Source: Candidatus Puniceispirillum sp. (GTDB taxonomy: Bacteria; Pseudomonadota; Alphaproteobacteria; Caedimonadales; UBA1908). Taken from it: DNA of 62,898 bases. The DNA lies in NCBI GenBank assembly GCA_013822015.1, contig PNJU01000004.1:92685-155582 (forward strand), in the 5' to 3' direction. The notes under the pieces are model-generated. The model was not told the DNA's origin. It made no database searches and was given only the letters and a program-made list of their open reading frames with translations. The position numbers and the translations under genes were made by a program. This document shows positions 17,839 to 27,715 of the stretch, in pieces; positions within the stretch are counted from its first letter, which is position 1, and each line of letters opens with the position of its first letter.

Positions 17839-18051
17839 ATGCTGTATCTGACGCGCAAAATAGGGGAGTGTGTTGTCATCAATGATGACATTCGTGTGAC
17901 CCTTGTTGAGCTTAAAGGAAAGGCGGCCAAGCTTTTATTCGAGTACCCTCAAGGAACAGTTGTGCTGCGTCAAGAAGTGTACGAGCGCATCTGTGATGAA
18001 AACAAGAAAGCGCTTGCCAGTGCAAGCTTTGTGAGGGAGTCCCTTCTATGA
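17839..18051 (+). CDS. csrA: Carbon storage regulator CsrA
   Basis: A 70-aa RNA-binding regulator that binds GGA motifs in 5' leaders. The family N-terminus MLYLTRKIGECVVINDDIRV is intact, with R6 and the later PQGTVVLRQEVYERI segment (R44 region) that contact RNA. Its stop overlaps the next ATG (ATGA at 18048-18051) and fliO-fliP follow, which suggests a role in flagellar gene control. FliW, the usual antagonist in some bacteria, is not seen here. Confidence 0.96.
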   Translation: MLYLTRKIGECVVINDDIRVTLVELKGKAAKLLFEYPQGTVVLRQEVYERICDENKKALASASFVRESLL

Positions 18052-18353
18052 CCCAGTCGCGTCTGGATTTGTTGCAAGACACATTGAGCCGCTTGACCGC
18101 CTTTTGTGGTGGCTTTGAGCGCGGTGAAGAAATGGACTTTGCCCCCATCGTTGATGAGGTAACTGAAATCCTTGATGTGTTTAAGGGGACCGCGCCATCC
18201 CTTGAGGAAAAAGCGGTTTTTGACGCCATTTGCGAGCGCCTTACATTCCTGACCCAAAACGCCACCAAAGAGATGGCGAGGTTAAAGTCTGAGATGCGGG
18301 CCCACGCCAATTTGGCGACGGGCCTGAAGGCCTACTCAAGTCAGAAGCATTGA
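18048..18353 (+). CDS. Unknown 101-aa helical protein between csrA and fliO
   Basis: Not recognised. It is predicted almost entirely alpha-helical (LDLLQDTLSRLTAFCGGFE, EEKAVFDAICERLTFLTQ, then a C-terminal heptad-like stretch ATKEMARLKSEMRAHANL), with no signal or membrane segment. It is translationally coupled to csrA by an ATGA overlap and is 16 bp before fliO. Size and helicity are compatible with a small flagellar chaperone (FliT/FlgN-like), but there is no sequence motif to prove it. Confidence 0.65.
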   Translation: MTQSRLDLLQDTLSRLTAFCGGFERGEEMDFAPIVDEVTEILDVFKGTAPSLEEKAVFDAICERLTFLTQNATKEMARLKSEMRAHANLATGLKAYSSQKH

Positions 18354-18369
18354 TACAAGGACCCTTAAG

Positions 18370-18729
18370 ATGTTTGACAGCCTGCCCTCCTATGCACGTC
18401 TGACACTGGTGCTTTTGTGCGTCTTGTTTCTCATGTGCGTGGCGGCGTGGGTTGTGCGGCGTTTGGGGCTTTTTGGTGCCAGCGCCCTTGCGGGTGGTAA
18501 AAAAGATCTGATCCAGGTGGAGGACGTTTTGTCCCTTGATCCCAAAAGGCGTCTGATGGCTGTGGGCTATGGCGGGCGTCACTTCCTGATTCTTTTGGGA
18601 CATGCGGGCGAGCAAATGATTGAGGTCACAAAAGCGCAAGCTTCTGACGCAAAGACGTCTCCCGTTGAAAAAATACCCTCCTTTGAAACGGTCCGCGAAC
18701 CGACCTTTGAGCTGGGCAAGAGCAGATGA
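18370..18729 (+). CDS. fliO: Flagellar biosynthetic protein FliO
   Basis: A 119-aa protein with one membrane span near residues 10-32, followed by the cytoplasmic FliO domain. Its conserved pattern is EDVLSLDPKRRLMAVGYGGRHFLILLG, here at about residues 51-77 (split between two motifs). FliO assists assembly of FliP into the flagellar export gate. The stop overlaps the fliP start (ATGA at 18726-18729). Confidence 0.85.
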   Translation: MFDSLPSYARLTLVLLCVLFLMCVAAWVVRRLGLFGASALAGGKKDLIQVEDVLSLDPKRRLMAVGYGGRHFLILLGHAGEQMIEVTKAQASDAKTSPVEKIPSFETVREPTFELGKSR

Positions 18730-19472
18730 GCGTAAAAGGCAGACGCCTCTTTTTGTGGAGTGCGGCCCTTTTAACACCTCTGGTTGTGGGCGTGGCGTGC
18801 GCCCAGACCCTGTCCCTGGATATGGGGGAAGGCGGGGGGACCTTTACGGGTCGCATGCTGCAAATGATCTTGATCTTAACGGTCTTGAGTCTCGCCCCTT
18901 CCATTTTGATGATGGTGACCTCTTTTACCCGTGTGGTCATTGTTTTTTCATTCTTGCGCAACGCCATGGGGCTCCAGCAATCGCCCCCCAATACGGTGCT
19001 GGTGAGCCTTGCTCTGTTTTTGACCGCCTTTATCATGGCGCCCACCCTTCAAAAAAGTTATGAGGACGGCATCGCGCCCTATATGCAGGAACACATCCAA
19101 GAGGAAGAGGCCTTTGATAAAGCGGTGGGGCCCTTGCGCGATTTTATGCTGGCCCACGTGCGGGAGAAGGATCTGGAACTTTTTCTCGGGATGTCTAAAA
19201 CCGGAGAGGTCAAAACCCCCCAGGACACGCCCCTCAAAGCCCTTATCCCCGCCTTCATGATCAGTGAGCTTGCCCGCGCCTTTGAAATCGGGTTCATCAT
19301 CTTCTTGCCCTTCATCATCATTGACTTGGCAGTGGCCTCAATCCTCATGTCCATGGGTATGATGATGGTGCCCCCCATGATGATTTCCCTACCGTTTAAG
19401 GTGATTTTCTTCGTGCTCATCGACGGCTGGCACTTACTAGTGGGCAGCCTTGTCAAAGGGTACGGCACCTGA
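18726..19472 (+). CDS. fliP: Flagellar export gate protein FliP
   Basis: A 248-aa inner-membrane component of the flagellar type III export gate (FliPQR). The N-terminal signal peptide is followed by the conserved FTRVVIVFSFLRNAMGLQQ, SPPNTVLVSLALFLTAFIMA, the region PLKALIPAFMISELARAFEI and the C-terminal MGMMMVPPMMISLPFKVIFF. All are highly conserved in FliP. No fliQ or fliR follows, so the export-gate genes are split in this genome. Confidence 0.97.
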   Translation: MSVKGRRLFLWSAALLTPLVVGVACAQTLSLDMGEGGGTFTGRMLQMILILTVLSLAPSILMMVTSFTRVVIVFSFLRNAMGLQQSPPNTVLVSLALFLTAFIMAPTLQKSYEDGIAPYMQEHIQEEEAFDKAVGPLRDFMLAHVREKDLELFLGMSKTGEVKTPQDTPLKALIPAFMISELARAFEIGFIIFLPFIIIDLAVASILMSMGMMMVPPMMISLPFKVIFFVLIDGWHLLVGSLVKGYGT

Positions 19473-19633
19473 GGCGCTTGTTTTAACGCCACTCTTTCTC
19501 TGCGTATATGAAATTCTTCTCGATGACTTCAGTGTATCCCCATAACACACGTTTTTTGTCTATGATTTTTTTTCTTGAAAAGAATGAGTCGATTATTACT
19601 TAACGAGTATATGTTCGTGGAGATATTAAAAAA

Positions 19634-22096
19634 ATGAAAAAATTACTTTTGTCCGGCTCAATTTTTGGATGTGTATTATTAGGATGCGTACAGGCAAGTA
19701 CCTTCGAAGGGGATGAGGCGCTCTGTGCAAGCAGTATACCCCCACTAGCATCTGTGGAAGAAGAGGAGCCTGTTTCACCCATACTTCAAAACGCGCGTGA
19801 TTTGTACGAGACTAAAAATTTTTCGGATGCATACGCGGCGTACCTTGTGTTGATGAATGAGGCACAAGAAAACTGTGGGTTGTCCCCACAAGACCACGCG
19901 GAAGCACTCACATCTTATGTGATGTCAACAAATGGTGCTGCGCAGCCGGATGAAACTGCTCGTCTTTCACACCTCATGGCAAAAGCAACGCCCCAAGCAC
20001 AAGCCCATGCATTTTTTCAACTTCTTCTGGCCGATGAAGGGCACCAACACGCGTTAATTCCCTCTTTATTTATAGATGCTTACTTTTCTCGCCAAGGGAG
20101 TGCTCTTGCTTTGCAAGAGACCTTGGAACTGTATGAGTATGACGATGTCAGGACAAAGCATGAGGCCTATCAATCTATTATTGCACATATGAATCGCCTC
20201 AATGTGTTCGTCGAGAAAAACATTTACATGGAAGCCATTTGCGTCGCCATGCAGGTCCTTTTTGGGTCCCATGATGTCACAAGGGATCAAGATGAGAGGG
20301 ACCGCGTCTTCCAAAATATAGAGGACACCATGCGTACATACGAGAGCATTCCTGGAGAGAATGATGCGCGCTTCTATAAATGTAGAGGGACCGCGTTTTG
20401 GCAACAATATGACACGCGAGGACTTGTAGAGGCGCTAGAGGGAAGCATTCAAGACTTTCACATGTGGTATGGCCTTCTTTCTCAAAACGAAAAGAAGGAA
20501 AATAAAAATGAATATATTGAATGTATTACAACTTCATATGCTAAATTAGGAAATTATCAAAAAGTAGTCGAAATACTCGAAGAGCTTCCTCAAGATTTGA
20601 ACGTATGGGACGTTAATCAACTACAATGTGCAATCAAGGCGCACCTTTCTCTACGTAACGCGCACCATGCGCGTCCTCATATTCAAATTTTGAAAGAGCG
20701 CTTAAAAAAGCGTGTAGAGCTTGAAAAGAGGCAAATTCAAGGTAAACAGCTTTCCCAGGAGGAAAGTGAAGAAATCGAGCTTTTACATGAAGATATTTAC
20801 TTAAACATCGAGGTTGCGTTCAAATTGGCTTTTTCTGGCTTCTTTAAAGATGCAAAAGCGATGTTAAATATATGTGATACTCATTTTAAAAGTGGAAATG
20901 TTCCTGATTTTATTAAAGGAAAGGCTTTAGCAGAAATCAATAATATTCGTCTTTACATGGCCTTACAGGATGCAATGTCAAAAACGGATGTGAACGCGCG
21001 CAAAAATGCCTTTCGTAAGGCGCGCGCTACTTTTGGAGCGGTAAACGTCAAAGGGACAACGGAAGAAAAATTAAAATATTTAAGCGTATACTATATCTCT
21101 TTAATGTATGAAGATAGCAAGGACGCACAAGAAACGCGTATTTTTGTCAAAAATGTGATTTTGACGTTGCAGGCAACACAATCAGCAACCAATGCTTCAA
21201 AATCGGCTGCGCAGCCCATTAAACCTAGCCGCAAGGGCGCAAAAGCGAGGCGTCAGCCCAAAGCTCACCCTCTTGGAACGGATGATGCTATCCGTAGTTT
21301 TTTGAAAGCACAGTATGTCAACTTTACAGCAGAAAATTTGCAAAAAATGGCAGAGGCAGAAGAGGTGGTTCGCAATAGCCACTCTCCAGCGCTGATCGAA
21401 AAACATAACACACTCAAGGATGATCTTAAGGCTTTGAGTGTGTTGTCAAATCAAGGTGGTATTCCAGACGCAAAGAATATGCACACCCTTGTGACACTTT
21501 TTCATGGTATTGAGGCAAATTTGGCTGCTTACAAGACGCTTGTTTATGATATGAAGCAAGAAATTGACCTTGCACGCCGTTCCCTTGCTTTCCAAGAGGC
21601 TGCACGTTCCGGTGAGCTCGTGGCAAGCAGTTCCACAGACGGTCCAGCAACATCCAATGAACGCAAATTCTACTCGTTTGAGAAAAGTCGCAGTACTTCT
21701 CCTGAAAAGAGCGCGAAGATTAAGCCAAGCAGTTCTTCATCAGGTGTTGCGTCCTCGTCTGCCGCATCTTCTTCAACCCACGCTGCAGCGGTGTCAGATG
21801 TGTTTATCACACGTTCCAAGCTTGCAAGCAAAGATCTTGAAACGCTACTGACAAAACCAGGTATGAAAGAGAAGTACGGGACATTTCTCGATGAGATTCG
21901 CAAGGACCCTTTCCTTGTGACCATGAACTTTGCATCGGGTCGTGCGGAAGCGCTGCGCGTTGGTCCAAATATCTATTCACGCCGTTTTGATGGGAAAAAC
22001 AGACTTGTCTACGAAGTGAAGAGGGGTGCTGACGGACACGTCCATGTTGAGATCTTGCGCGCCCTGAAGCATTACAAGAGACAACATTTGGCATAA
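19634..22096 (+). CDS. Large exported lipoprotein with C-terminal YoeB-like toxin domain (820 aa)
   Basis: The signal peptide ends in LLGC (Cys 18), so lipidation is likely; cleavage at VQA-S is the alternative. Residues 40-580 are helical with TPR-like spacing (ARDLYETKNFSDAYAAYLVL, YAKLGNYQKVVEILEELPQD, AFKLAFSGFFKDAKAMLNIC). Residues 680-730 form a Ser-rich linker. The last ~77 residues resemble YoeB-family mRNA interferases: FLDEIRKDPF, AEAL (E772), IYSRRFDGKNRLVYEV (R790) and a terminal LKHY (H813, Y814). These match the YoeB pattern of catalytic E46, R65, H83 and Y84. No YefM-like antitoxin gene is adjacent. Flanks and middle are AT-richer than neighbours, suggesting transfer. The domain call is by motif alignment. 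Confidence 0.7.
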   Translation: MKKLLLSGSIFGCVLLGCVQASTFEGDEALCASSIPPLASVEEEEPVSPILQNARDLYETKNFSDAYAAYLVLMNEAQENCGLSPQDHAEALTSYVMSTNGAAQPDETARLSHLMAKATPQAQAHAFFQLLLADEGHQHALIPSLFIDAYFSRQGSALALQETLELYEYDDVRTKHEAYQSIIAHMNRLNVFVEKNIYMEAICVAMQVLFGSHDVTRDQDERDRVFQNIEDTMRTYESIPGENDARFYKCRGTAFWQQYDTRGLVEALEGSIQDFHMWYGLLSQNEKKENKNEYIECITTSYAKLGNYQKVVEILEELPQDLNVWDVNQLQCAIKAHLSLRNAHHARPHIQILKERLKKRVELEKRQIQGKQLSQEESEEIELLHEDIYLNIEVAFKLAFSGFFKDAKAMLNICDTHFKSGNVPDFIKGKALAEINNIRLYMALQDAMSKTDVNARKNAFRKARATFGAVNVKGTTEEKLKYLSVYYISLMYEDSKDAQETRIFVKNVILTLQATQSATNASKSAAQPIKPSRKGAKARRQPKAHPLGTDDAIRSFLKAQYVNFTAENLQKMAEAEEVVRNSHSPALIEKHNTLKDDLKALSVLSNQGGIPDAKNMHTLVTLFHGIEANLAAYKTLVYDMKQEIDLARRSLAFQEAARSGELVASSSTDGPATSNERKFYSFEKSRSTSPEKSAKIKPSSSSSGVASSSAASSSTHAAAVSDVFITRSKLASKDLETLLTKPGMKEKYGTFLDEIRKDPFLVTMNFASGRAEALRVGPNIYSRRFDGKNRLVYEVKRGADGHVHVEILRALKHYKRQHLA

Positions 22097-22108
22097 TAGT
22101 AAGAAGGA

Positions 22109-22148
22109 ATACATGAGCCTTGCACGTTACCGAGTGAGGCTCATGTAT
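22109..22148. terminator. Long hairpin after the YoeB-fusion gene
   Basis: ATACATGAGCCT at 22109-22120 pairs perfectly with AGGCTCATGTAT at 22137-22148, starting 12 bases after the stop codon at 22096. No T run follows on the plus strand, so it may be an mRNA-stabilising hairpin or a weak terminator. Confidence 0.6.
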
Positions 22149-22226
22149 AAGACCCTCCTTGCGCTGTTTTCCATTACACCGTTAAACTTATCTTGTCGGG
22201 ATTATGAATGACGGGGATGGGCGTCT

Positions 22227-23171
22227 ATGACGTTAAGATACGCTTTATGGTTGATGGGGGTCGTGTTTTGTTCGCCAGGAACTCTTTTTGGTGCAACAGG
22301 CAGCATTGAGACCCAAGACGGGCGCACGCGCACCTACACCATCGACAAACCTTCCGTATCCGATCCCAAAAGGCTCATGCCCGTCATTATCATGCTCCAT
22401 GGGGGCGGCGGGGACGATGACACGGCAAAGACCATGACGGGGCTGAGTGATGCGGCTCTGCCCAAAGGTTTTATGGTTGTCTACCCCAACGGAACGGGCA
22501 AGTTTGAGCGCATCAAAAAGCTCAAAACATGGAACGCGGGGCACTGTTGTGGGTACGCCATGGACAGCGCCGTTGATGATGTGGGTTTCATTGACATGCT
22601 CATTGACCAGCTTATTTCAAAGGAAGGCGCGGATCCCGCGCGGATATTTGTCACGGGCATGTCAAACGGCGCCATGCTCACCCACAGGGTAGGCGCACGG
22701 CTTTGCCACAAGATTGCCGCCATCGCGCCTGTGGTGGGTGGACTTTTTGGTGATGAAAAGGTACCCAAGTGCGCAACAAGTGTGCTTACCATTAACGGCG
22801 CCCTTGACTACTCCGTGCCCCTTGAAGGGGGCCTCAGCCAAGGACGCGCCGCCTCTGCCTGGGACGGCACACCTCTTAAGGCGGCCTCGTACCAAGGTGC
22901 GTTTTGGGCGAAGGCAAATGGGTGTGATCCGGTGCCTGACAAAAGCGATCAAAAAGACGTCAGTGTGACGCACTACCGCTGTCCCAAAGGCATTGATGTC
23001 ATACGCTACGTCGTCGCCCAAGGTGGGCACGCGTGGCCAGGCGGGCGCAAAGGATCATCCCGCGGGGATACGCCGACACAGACCCTCGACGCGACCCAGC
23101 TGATTATCCAGTTTTTTGAGGAGCACCCCCGTGGAGCAGCCCGTGTGCCCTCACCAGCAAGCGCTCATTAA
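22227..23171 (+). CDS. Secreted esterase of the PHB depolymerase/LpqC family
   Basis: A 314-aa protein with a signal peptide (residues 1-23). The oxyanion region IIMLHGGGGDD, the nucleophile elbow GMSNGAM, the acid residue in INGALDYSVPL and the His in QGGHAWPGG are those of the carbohydrate-esterase-1-like poly(3-hydroxybutyrate) depolymerase/LpqC family. Members hydrolyse extracellular PHB, feruloyl or acetyl esters, and the sequence alone does not choose. No separate substrate-binding domain follows the catalytic domain. The 3' end overlaps the convergent holA gene by 68 bp. Confidence 0.87.
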   Translation: MTLRYALWLMGVVFCSPGTLFGATGSIETQDGRTRTYTIDKPSVSDPKRLMPVIIMLHGGGGDDDTAKTMTGLSDAALPKGFMVVYPNGTGKFERIKKLKTWNAGHCCGYAMDSAVDDVGFIDMLIDQLISKEGADPARIFVTGMSNGAMLTHRVGARLCHKIAAIAPVVGGLFGDEKVPKCATSVLTINGALDYSVPLEGGLSQGRAASAWDGTPLKAASYQGAFWAKANGCDPVPDKSDQKDVSVTHYRCPKGIDVIRYVVAQGGHAWPGGRKGSSRGDTPTQTLDATQLIIQFFEEHPRGAARVPSPASAH

Positions 23172-24090
23172 GCACCGCCGGGGAGTGAGTGGACTTTTGC
23201 GCCTTTTCCAGATCCCACAAAAGCGTCATCAGGGTGCCCATGCTCTGGCGCGTGTGGCGCGCAAGGGTCCCGCCCAGCTGACTTTCCTTCCCGAAGAAGC
23301 CAGGAAAGCGGGTGGCCCGCACGGCGTCAACGGGGGCTTTACCCGCCCGGATCTCAAGGCAGGCCGCGTGGAGCATTTTTACAAGGCTTAAGATTTGACG
23401 CGTGAGGGCAAAGGTATCTGCGTCCTTGCCTGAGAAAATCTCCAGGCGCTGAATGAGACTCGCACGGCTTGGCTCAAGAAAGGCCTTGGTGAGGAGCTGA
23501 TGTTTTTGGCTTGCTAGGGGGGGGAGCAGGGTTTCAAGAAGCGCCACGTCCGCCGCATCACCGCTTCCTGCCATCAGCATGAGCTTGTCGAAAAGACCAG
23601 GCAAATGGGGCAAGATATCCTCAACATGGGTGTGCAAAAAGGCGCGCGCCGCGGGCGTGAGGTGGCAGAGATTTTCCTCTTCCAAAAACGTAATAAAGGC
23701 GTCCAGATCCCCTTTGTTGGGCTCATAGCACGCCACAAGCAGAACCTGCTTATGGGCCTCATAGGTTTTGAAAAACGCGCTTTTGGTGGTGAGTGATCCG
23801 TGTGTGAGGACAAAGACGTCTTGGCCGGTCAAAACCCCTTCCACGCCCTTTTGGTCCAAGGATTTTTCAAGGATCACACAGCGAGGGTTTGGCGAGCCTC
23901 CCCATAAAGAAGGCGCCGCAAGGGTGGGCTCGGCCTCATGGGCAAGGGATCTTTTCTCCCGCACGCCCAGGAACACACCCAGCATATAGGTGCGAAGACG
24001 CGCCAGCCCCTCATCGGATCCATAAAAGCAAACAACCTTTGCCTCAAAGGGCTTTTTTCCCAAAAGGGGCGCAAGGGAGGCCACCTTCAT
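23104..24090 (-). CDS. holA: DNA polymerase III subunit delta
   Basis: A 328-aa clamp-loader subunit that opens the beta clamp. The N-terminal part has KPFEAKVVCFYGSDEGLARL and LTTKSAFFKTYEAHK. It continues with VACYEPNKGDLDAFITFLEE and the C-terminal collar helices (FPGFFGKESQLGGTLARHTR). The sequence fits alphaproteobacterial HolA better than E. coli HolA. It is the last gene of DUF3576-leuS-lptE-holA, 6 bp after lptE. Confidence 0.9.
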   Translation of the reverse strand: MKVASLAPLLGKKPFEAKVVCFYGSDEGLARLRTYMLGVFLGVREKRSLAHEAEPTLAAPSLWGGSPNPRCVILEKSLDQKGVEGVLTGQDVFVLTHGSLTTKSAFFKTYEAHKQVLLVACYEPNKGDLDAFITFLEEENLCHLTPAARAFLHTHVEDILPHLPGLFDKLMLMAGSGDAADVALLETLLPPLASQKHQLLTKAFLEPSRASLIQRLEIFSGKDADTFALTRQILSLVKMLHAACLEIRAGKAPVDAVRATRFPGFFGKESQLGGTLARHTRQSMGTLMTLLWDLEKAQKSTHSPAVLNERLLVRAHGLLHGGAPQKTG

Positions 24091-24096
24091 GGGATG

Positions 24097-24618
24097 CTAC
24101 TCCTTAGGCGCGTGGGCGGAATGCTCTTGGAGATAAAGCACAACGTCCGCGTGAATGGACCTGGCTAGCTCTTCCATCACCCGTGCTTTTGCGTCCTTTT
24201 CTTCCACAATCAGGGGCAAGCTCGCCGTTGAAGAGCGATCTCCAATGGTATAGCTCGTCACAACGGTTTTGGTGCGTGAGAAAAGGGGCTTGTGCTCAAT
24301 CTTGTCGTACAAGGTATAGGTGGCTGTTGCGCGGATGCGGGCACGCTGGGCTGTTTCATCTCGGCGCAGGCCCACTTCATCCTTTGTGAAAGTGACTTCT
24401 GTTTTCAAGTCAAACAGAGGATCTTGTGTTTGGCCATAGGGAGAGAAAAGGGACAAAAGTCCCCGGCGCAACAGTTGCCCTTCACGCTCGGCAATGGGCG
24501 CCACATGGACGGGATAGGCCCCTTTCCAGGGAGCAGACGGTCCATACAAAGGACGCATCCCACAGCCGCTGACGACAAGGGTGCCCACACACGCGATTAA
24601 AAGATTACGACACCACAA
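24097..24618 (-). CDS. lptE: LPS-assembly lipoprotein LptE
   Basis: A 173-aa lipoprotein; lipobox VSGC (Cys 19) followed by GMRPLYG, a signature of alphaproteobacterial LptE. It partners LptD in the outer membrane to insert lipopolysaccharide. The beta-strand-rich domain ([41 protein letters not shown]) and a C-terminal helix are typical. The start overlaps the end of leuS by 14 bp. Its presence implies the organism makes LPS. Confidence 0.9.
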   Translation of the reverse strand: MWCRNLLIACVGTLVVSGCGMRPLYGPSAPWKGAYPVHVAPIAEREGQLLRRGLLSLFSPYGQTQDPLFDLKTEVTFTKDEVGLRRDETAQRARIRATATYTLYDKIEHKPLFSRTKTVVTSYTIGDRSSTASLPLIVEEKDAKARVMEELARSIHADVVLYLQEHSAHAPKE

Positions 24619-27157
24619 GATTGAGGACCTTTCCTGGTATATAGACGGCTTTGCGTAGCTGTCCTGTTGTTAAAAATTCTTGGACCCGGGGCAGGGCCAG
24701 CGCGTCTTGTTTGAGGGCGTCTTCATCGGCGTCAAGGGAGACGTCCATGGTGCCGCGCAGCTTACCATTGACCTGGACTGCCAAGGTAAAGGTTGTGCGC
24801 AAGGTCCACTGGGGATCTGCCTCTGGCCAGGACGCCTGGGCCAGAAGACCTTCGCCGCCGAGTTTTTCCCACAGTGACTCGCAAAGGTGCGGCACCACAG
24901 GACCCATGAGTTGTACCAGGGTACGCGCAACCTGGGTAAGGATGCAAGGCTGAACGGTGGCAGCAGCAACAGCGTCAAACAGGGCGTTGGCGTACTCGCG
25001 TATGCGCGCGGCGTAACAATTGAGGGCAAAGGACGCGAGATCCTTGGTCATGGCGTCCGTGAGGGTGTGCGTTGTGCGCAAGAGCGTCTCGTCAGCGGGT
25101 GAGAGTGCGCCGGGCGCCTCAAAGGAAGGGGTGAGGCTGTCAAGCTGGCGCCACACACGGTTCAGGAACTTCCAGATGCCGTGAATGCCAGCGTCTGTCC
25201 ACTCAAGATCGCGCTCGGGAGGCGAGTCCGAAATCATAAACAGACGCGCCGCGTCCACGCCGTAATCCCGCAAGATAGGCGCCACGTCCACAACGTTTTT
25301 CCTGGACTTACTCATTTTTTCCGAGCGCCCTTTCACAAGAGGCGCACCGGTTTCAAGATGAACGGGCTTGCCGTCGTCCCCGTAGGTCACATCCATGGGG
25401 TAGACCCACTGACCATCCTGGGTCTTGAAGGTTTCGTGGCACACCATGCCCTGGGTCAGGAGCGCCTTAAAGGGCTCGTCCACACTCACAAGACCAAGCT
25501 TTTTAAGGCAGCGTGTGAAATAGCGCGCGTACAGAAGGTGCAAAATCGCGTGCTCCACGCCGCCGATGTACTGGTCAACCCCCAGCCAGTGGCCTGTGGT
25601 CTTGGGATCCAGGGGGGCCGGGGAGGTGGGGCAGGTGAAGCGCGCAAAATACCAGCTGGAGTTAAAGAACGTGTCTAGGGTATCGGTCTCACGCTCGGCG
25701 TCTTTGCCACAGGTGGGGCAAGGGACTTTCTTCCACGCGTCCATGCGGTCCAGGGGATTGCCGGGCCTGTCAAAGACGACGTTATCTGGCAGGCGTACGG
25801 GCAAGTCCTTGTGGGGGACGGGCACTGCGCCGCACGCCGCGCAGTGGATGATGGGAATGGGGCAACCCCAATAGCGCTGCCTGGAAATACCCCAGTCACG
25901 TAGGCGGTAGGTGGTGCACCCTTCCCCTTGATTCATGGCTTGCAGGCGGCGGATGACTTCGGCCTTTGCGTCCTCAACGCCCATACCGTCCAAGAAATGG
26001 GAGTTATAAAGGATCCCATCCCCCGTAAAGGCGGTGTCTGTAATCTCGCAGGTCTTGGCCTTTGCCTCACGCACAACGGGGCGCACGGGCAGATCGTAAA
26101 GGCGCGCAAAATCAAGGTCGCGCTGATCGTGTGCGGGGACCGCGAACAAGGCGCCTGTGCCGTAATCCATCAGCACAAAGTTCGCCACGTAAACGGGCAG
26201 TTTAAGGGAAGCATCAAAGGGATGCTGGGCCACAAAGGGCGTCTTCATGCCTTTTTTCTCAGCCTTTTCAAGGAGCACTTCGCTTGTGCCCATTTGATCG
26301 CACTCTTCCACAAAGGCGGCGATGTCGGGATTTGTTTTGGCAAGCTCCTCCACCAAGGGGTGGTGGGGAGACAGGGCCAGATAGCTTGCGCCAAAAATCG
26401 TATCGGGTCGCGTTGTGAAGACGGTCATTTTCTCAGCGCTGCCTTCTAGGGCAAAATGAATGGTTGCGCCCTTGGATTTCCCAATCCAGTTGCGCTGCAT
26501 GGTGCGCACCTTCTCAGGCCACTGGGTGAGGGTGTCAAGGCCGGCCAAGAGATCTTCTGCCTCATCTGTAATGCGCAAATACCACTGGGTGAGCTTTTTC
26601 TTTTCCACCACGGCGCCCGAGCGCCATCCGCGCCCGTCCACCACTTGCTCGTTAGACAAAACCGTCAGATCCACGGGATCCCAGTTCACGAAGCTTTCTT
26701 TGCGGTACACAAAGCCAGCCTCCAAAAACCGCAGGAAAAGCTCTTGCTCTTGGCCATAGTATGTTGCATCACACGTGGCCAGCTCACGGCTCCAGTCATA
26801 GGAGAATCCAAGGGCCTTAAGTTCCTCACGCATGTTGGCGATGTTTTCGTAGGTCCACTTGCCGGGATCCACACCGCGCTCAAGGGCGGCGTTTTCCGCA
26901 GGTGAGCCAAAGGCATCCCACCCCATGGGATGCAAGACGTCATATCCACGCGCGCGCCAAAAACGGGCAATGACATCCCCAATGGTATAGTTGCGCACAT
27001 GTCCCATGTGCAGGCGTCCAGACGGGTAGGGAAACATCTCAAGAACGTAGTATTTTTTGGCGGCGTCCTGGGACAAAGGGACAAAGGCATTTGCCTTGTC
27101 CCACGCCTGTTGCCAATGTTTCTCGAGTTGTCTAAAGGGATATCCCGTCTCTTGCAT
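24605..27157 (-). CDS. leuS: Leucyl-tRNA synthetase
   Basis: An 850-aa class Ia synthetase, usual bacterial length. The HIGH-equivalent [15 protein letters not shown] is near residue 45, and the CP1 editing domain has [20 protein letters not shown]. Zinc-type cysteines appear in [13 protein letters not shown] and [26 protein letters not shown] completes the active site. The ATG at 27157 begins the family N-terminus ([20 protein letters not shown]); an upstream TTG would add only ten lysine-rich residues. It follows the DUF3576 gene by 45 bp. Confidence 0.98.
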   Translation of the reverse strand: MQETGYPFRQLEKHWQQAWDKANAFVPLSQDAAKKYYVLEMFPYPSGRLHMGHVRNYTIGDVIARFWRARGYDVLHPMGWDAFGSPAENAALERGVDPGKWTYENIANMREELKALGFSYDWSRELATCDATYYGQEQELFLRFLEAGFVYRKESFVNWDPVDLTVLSNEQVVDGRGWRSGAVVEKKKLTQWYLRITDEAEDLLAGLDTLTQWPEKVRTMQRNWIGKSKGATIHFALEGSAEKMTVFTTRPDTIFGASYLALSPHHPLVEELAKTNPDIAAFVEECDQMGTSEVLLEKAEKKGMKTPFVAQHPFDASLKLPVYVANFVLMDYGTGALFAVPAHDQRDLDFARLYDLPVRPVVREAKAKTCEITDTAFTGDGILYNSHFLDGMGVEDAKAEVIRRLQAMNQGEGCTTYRLRDWGISRQRYWGCPIPIIHCAACGAVPVPHKDLPVRLPDNVVFDRPGNPLDRMDAWKKVPCPTCGKDAERETDTLDTFFNSSWYFARFTCPTSPAPLDPKTTGHWLGVDQYIGGVEHAILHLLYARYFTRCLKKLGLVSVDEPFKALLTQGMVCHETFKTQDGQWVYPMDVTYGDDGKPVHLETGAPLVKGRSEKMSKSRKNVVDVAPILRDYGVDAARLFMISDSPPERDLEWTDAGIHGIWKFLNRVWRQLDSLTPSFEAPGALSPADETLLRTTHTLTDAMTKDLASFALNCYAARIREYANALFDAVAAATVQPCILTQVARTLVQLMGPVVPHLCESLWEKLGGEGLLAQASWPEADPQWTLRTTFTLAVQVNGKLRGTMDVSLDADEDALKQDALALPRVQEFLTTGQLRKAVYIPGKVLNLVVS

Positions 27158-27202
27158 CTTTTTTCTTTCTTGTTTGTGTCTTTTCAATACCTAATGGACG
27201 GC

Positions 27203-27715
27203 TTAATGGACATGTCCGCTTTTAAGTTGGCGGGCGCGGTGCAAAATCGCCTCTTCCAGCTCTAGTTGCGTTTTTTTGCTAACACTTTGACTGACCCACT
27301 GGCCTGCAACCATCTTCTGACGGAACACAGATATTTTCAAGCCATCAGAGCGCAGCTCTTTGGTTAAAATGCGCACGTCCACCTTTAATCGCTCGTTTGG
27401 CTCATTTTGGGGTGTGTACCAATCGGACAGAATCACGCCGCCAAAGGGATCCACCAGCATGAGTGGCATGAAAGAAAGGGTATCAAGGGTTGCGCGCCAC
27501 AGATGTGCGTTCACCCCAATGCCAGCGCCGTCTGCGTTCTTCTTAGTATCCCCAAAGACAAAAACATCATCGCCAAAGAGTTTGCCCACTTGCTCTTCCC
27601 GGGCTTCACGCCGTGTTTGAATGTCTTCATAATTTGTTGTGGGGTTGCCACCCTGGCAAGCAGATAAAAGAAGGCAAGAGGTTGCCACAAAAAGATAGAG
27701 GTAAGGATGTTTCAT
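27203..27715 (-). CDS. DUF3576 lipoprotein
   Basis: A 170-aa protein with a lipobox (LSAC, Cys 20). The body (GIGVNAHLWRATLDTLSFMP, VDPFGGVILSDWYTP, RLKVDVRILTKELRSDGLKI) is the alphaproteobacterial DUF3576 domain, usually encoded directly upstream of leuS as here. Function is unknown; its conserved link to lptE suggests an envelope role. The N-terminal ~30 codons and the upstream region were duplicated 526 bp away (28145-28433). Confidence 0.88.
   Translation of the reverse strand: MKHPYLYLFVATSCLLLSACQGGNPTTNYEDIQTRREAREEQVGKLFGDDVFVFGDTKKNADGAGIGVNAHLWRATLDTLSFMPLMLVDPFGGVILSDWYTPQNEPNERLKVDVRILTKELRSDGLKISVFRQKMVAGQWVSQSVSKKTQLELEEAILHRARQLKSGHVH

Noticed and set aside
19473..19633. Antitoxin gene for the YoeB-like domain
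   Set aside because: Searched both flanks (19473-19633 and 22097-22226) for a YefM/Phd-type frame and found none of adequate length.
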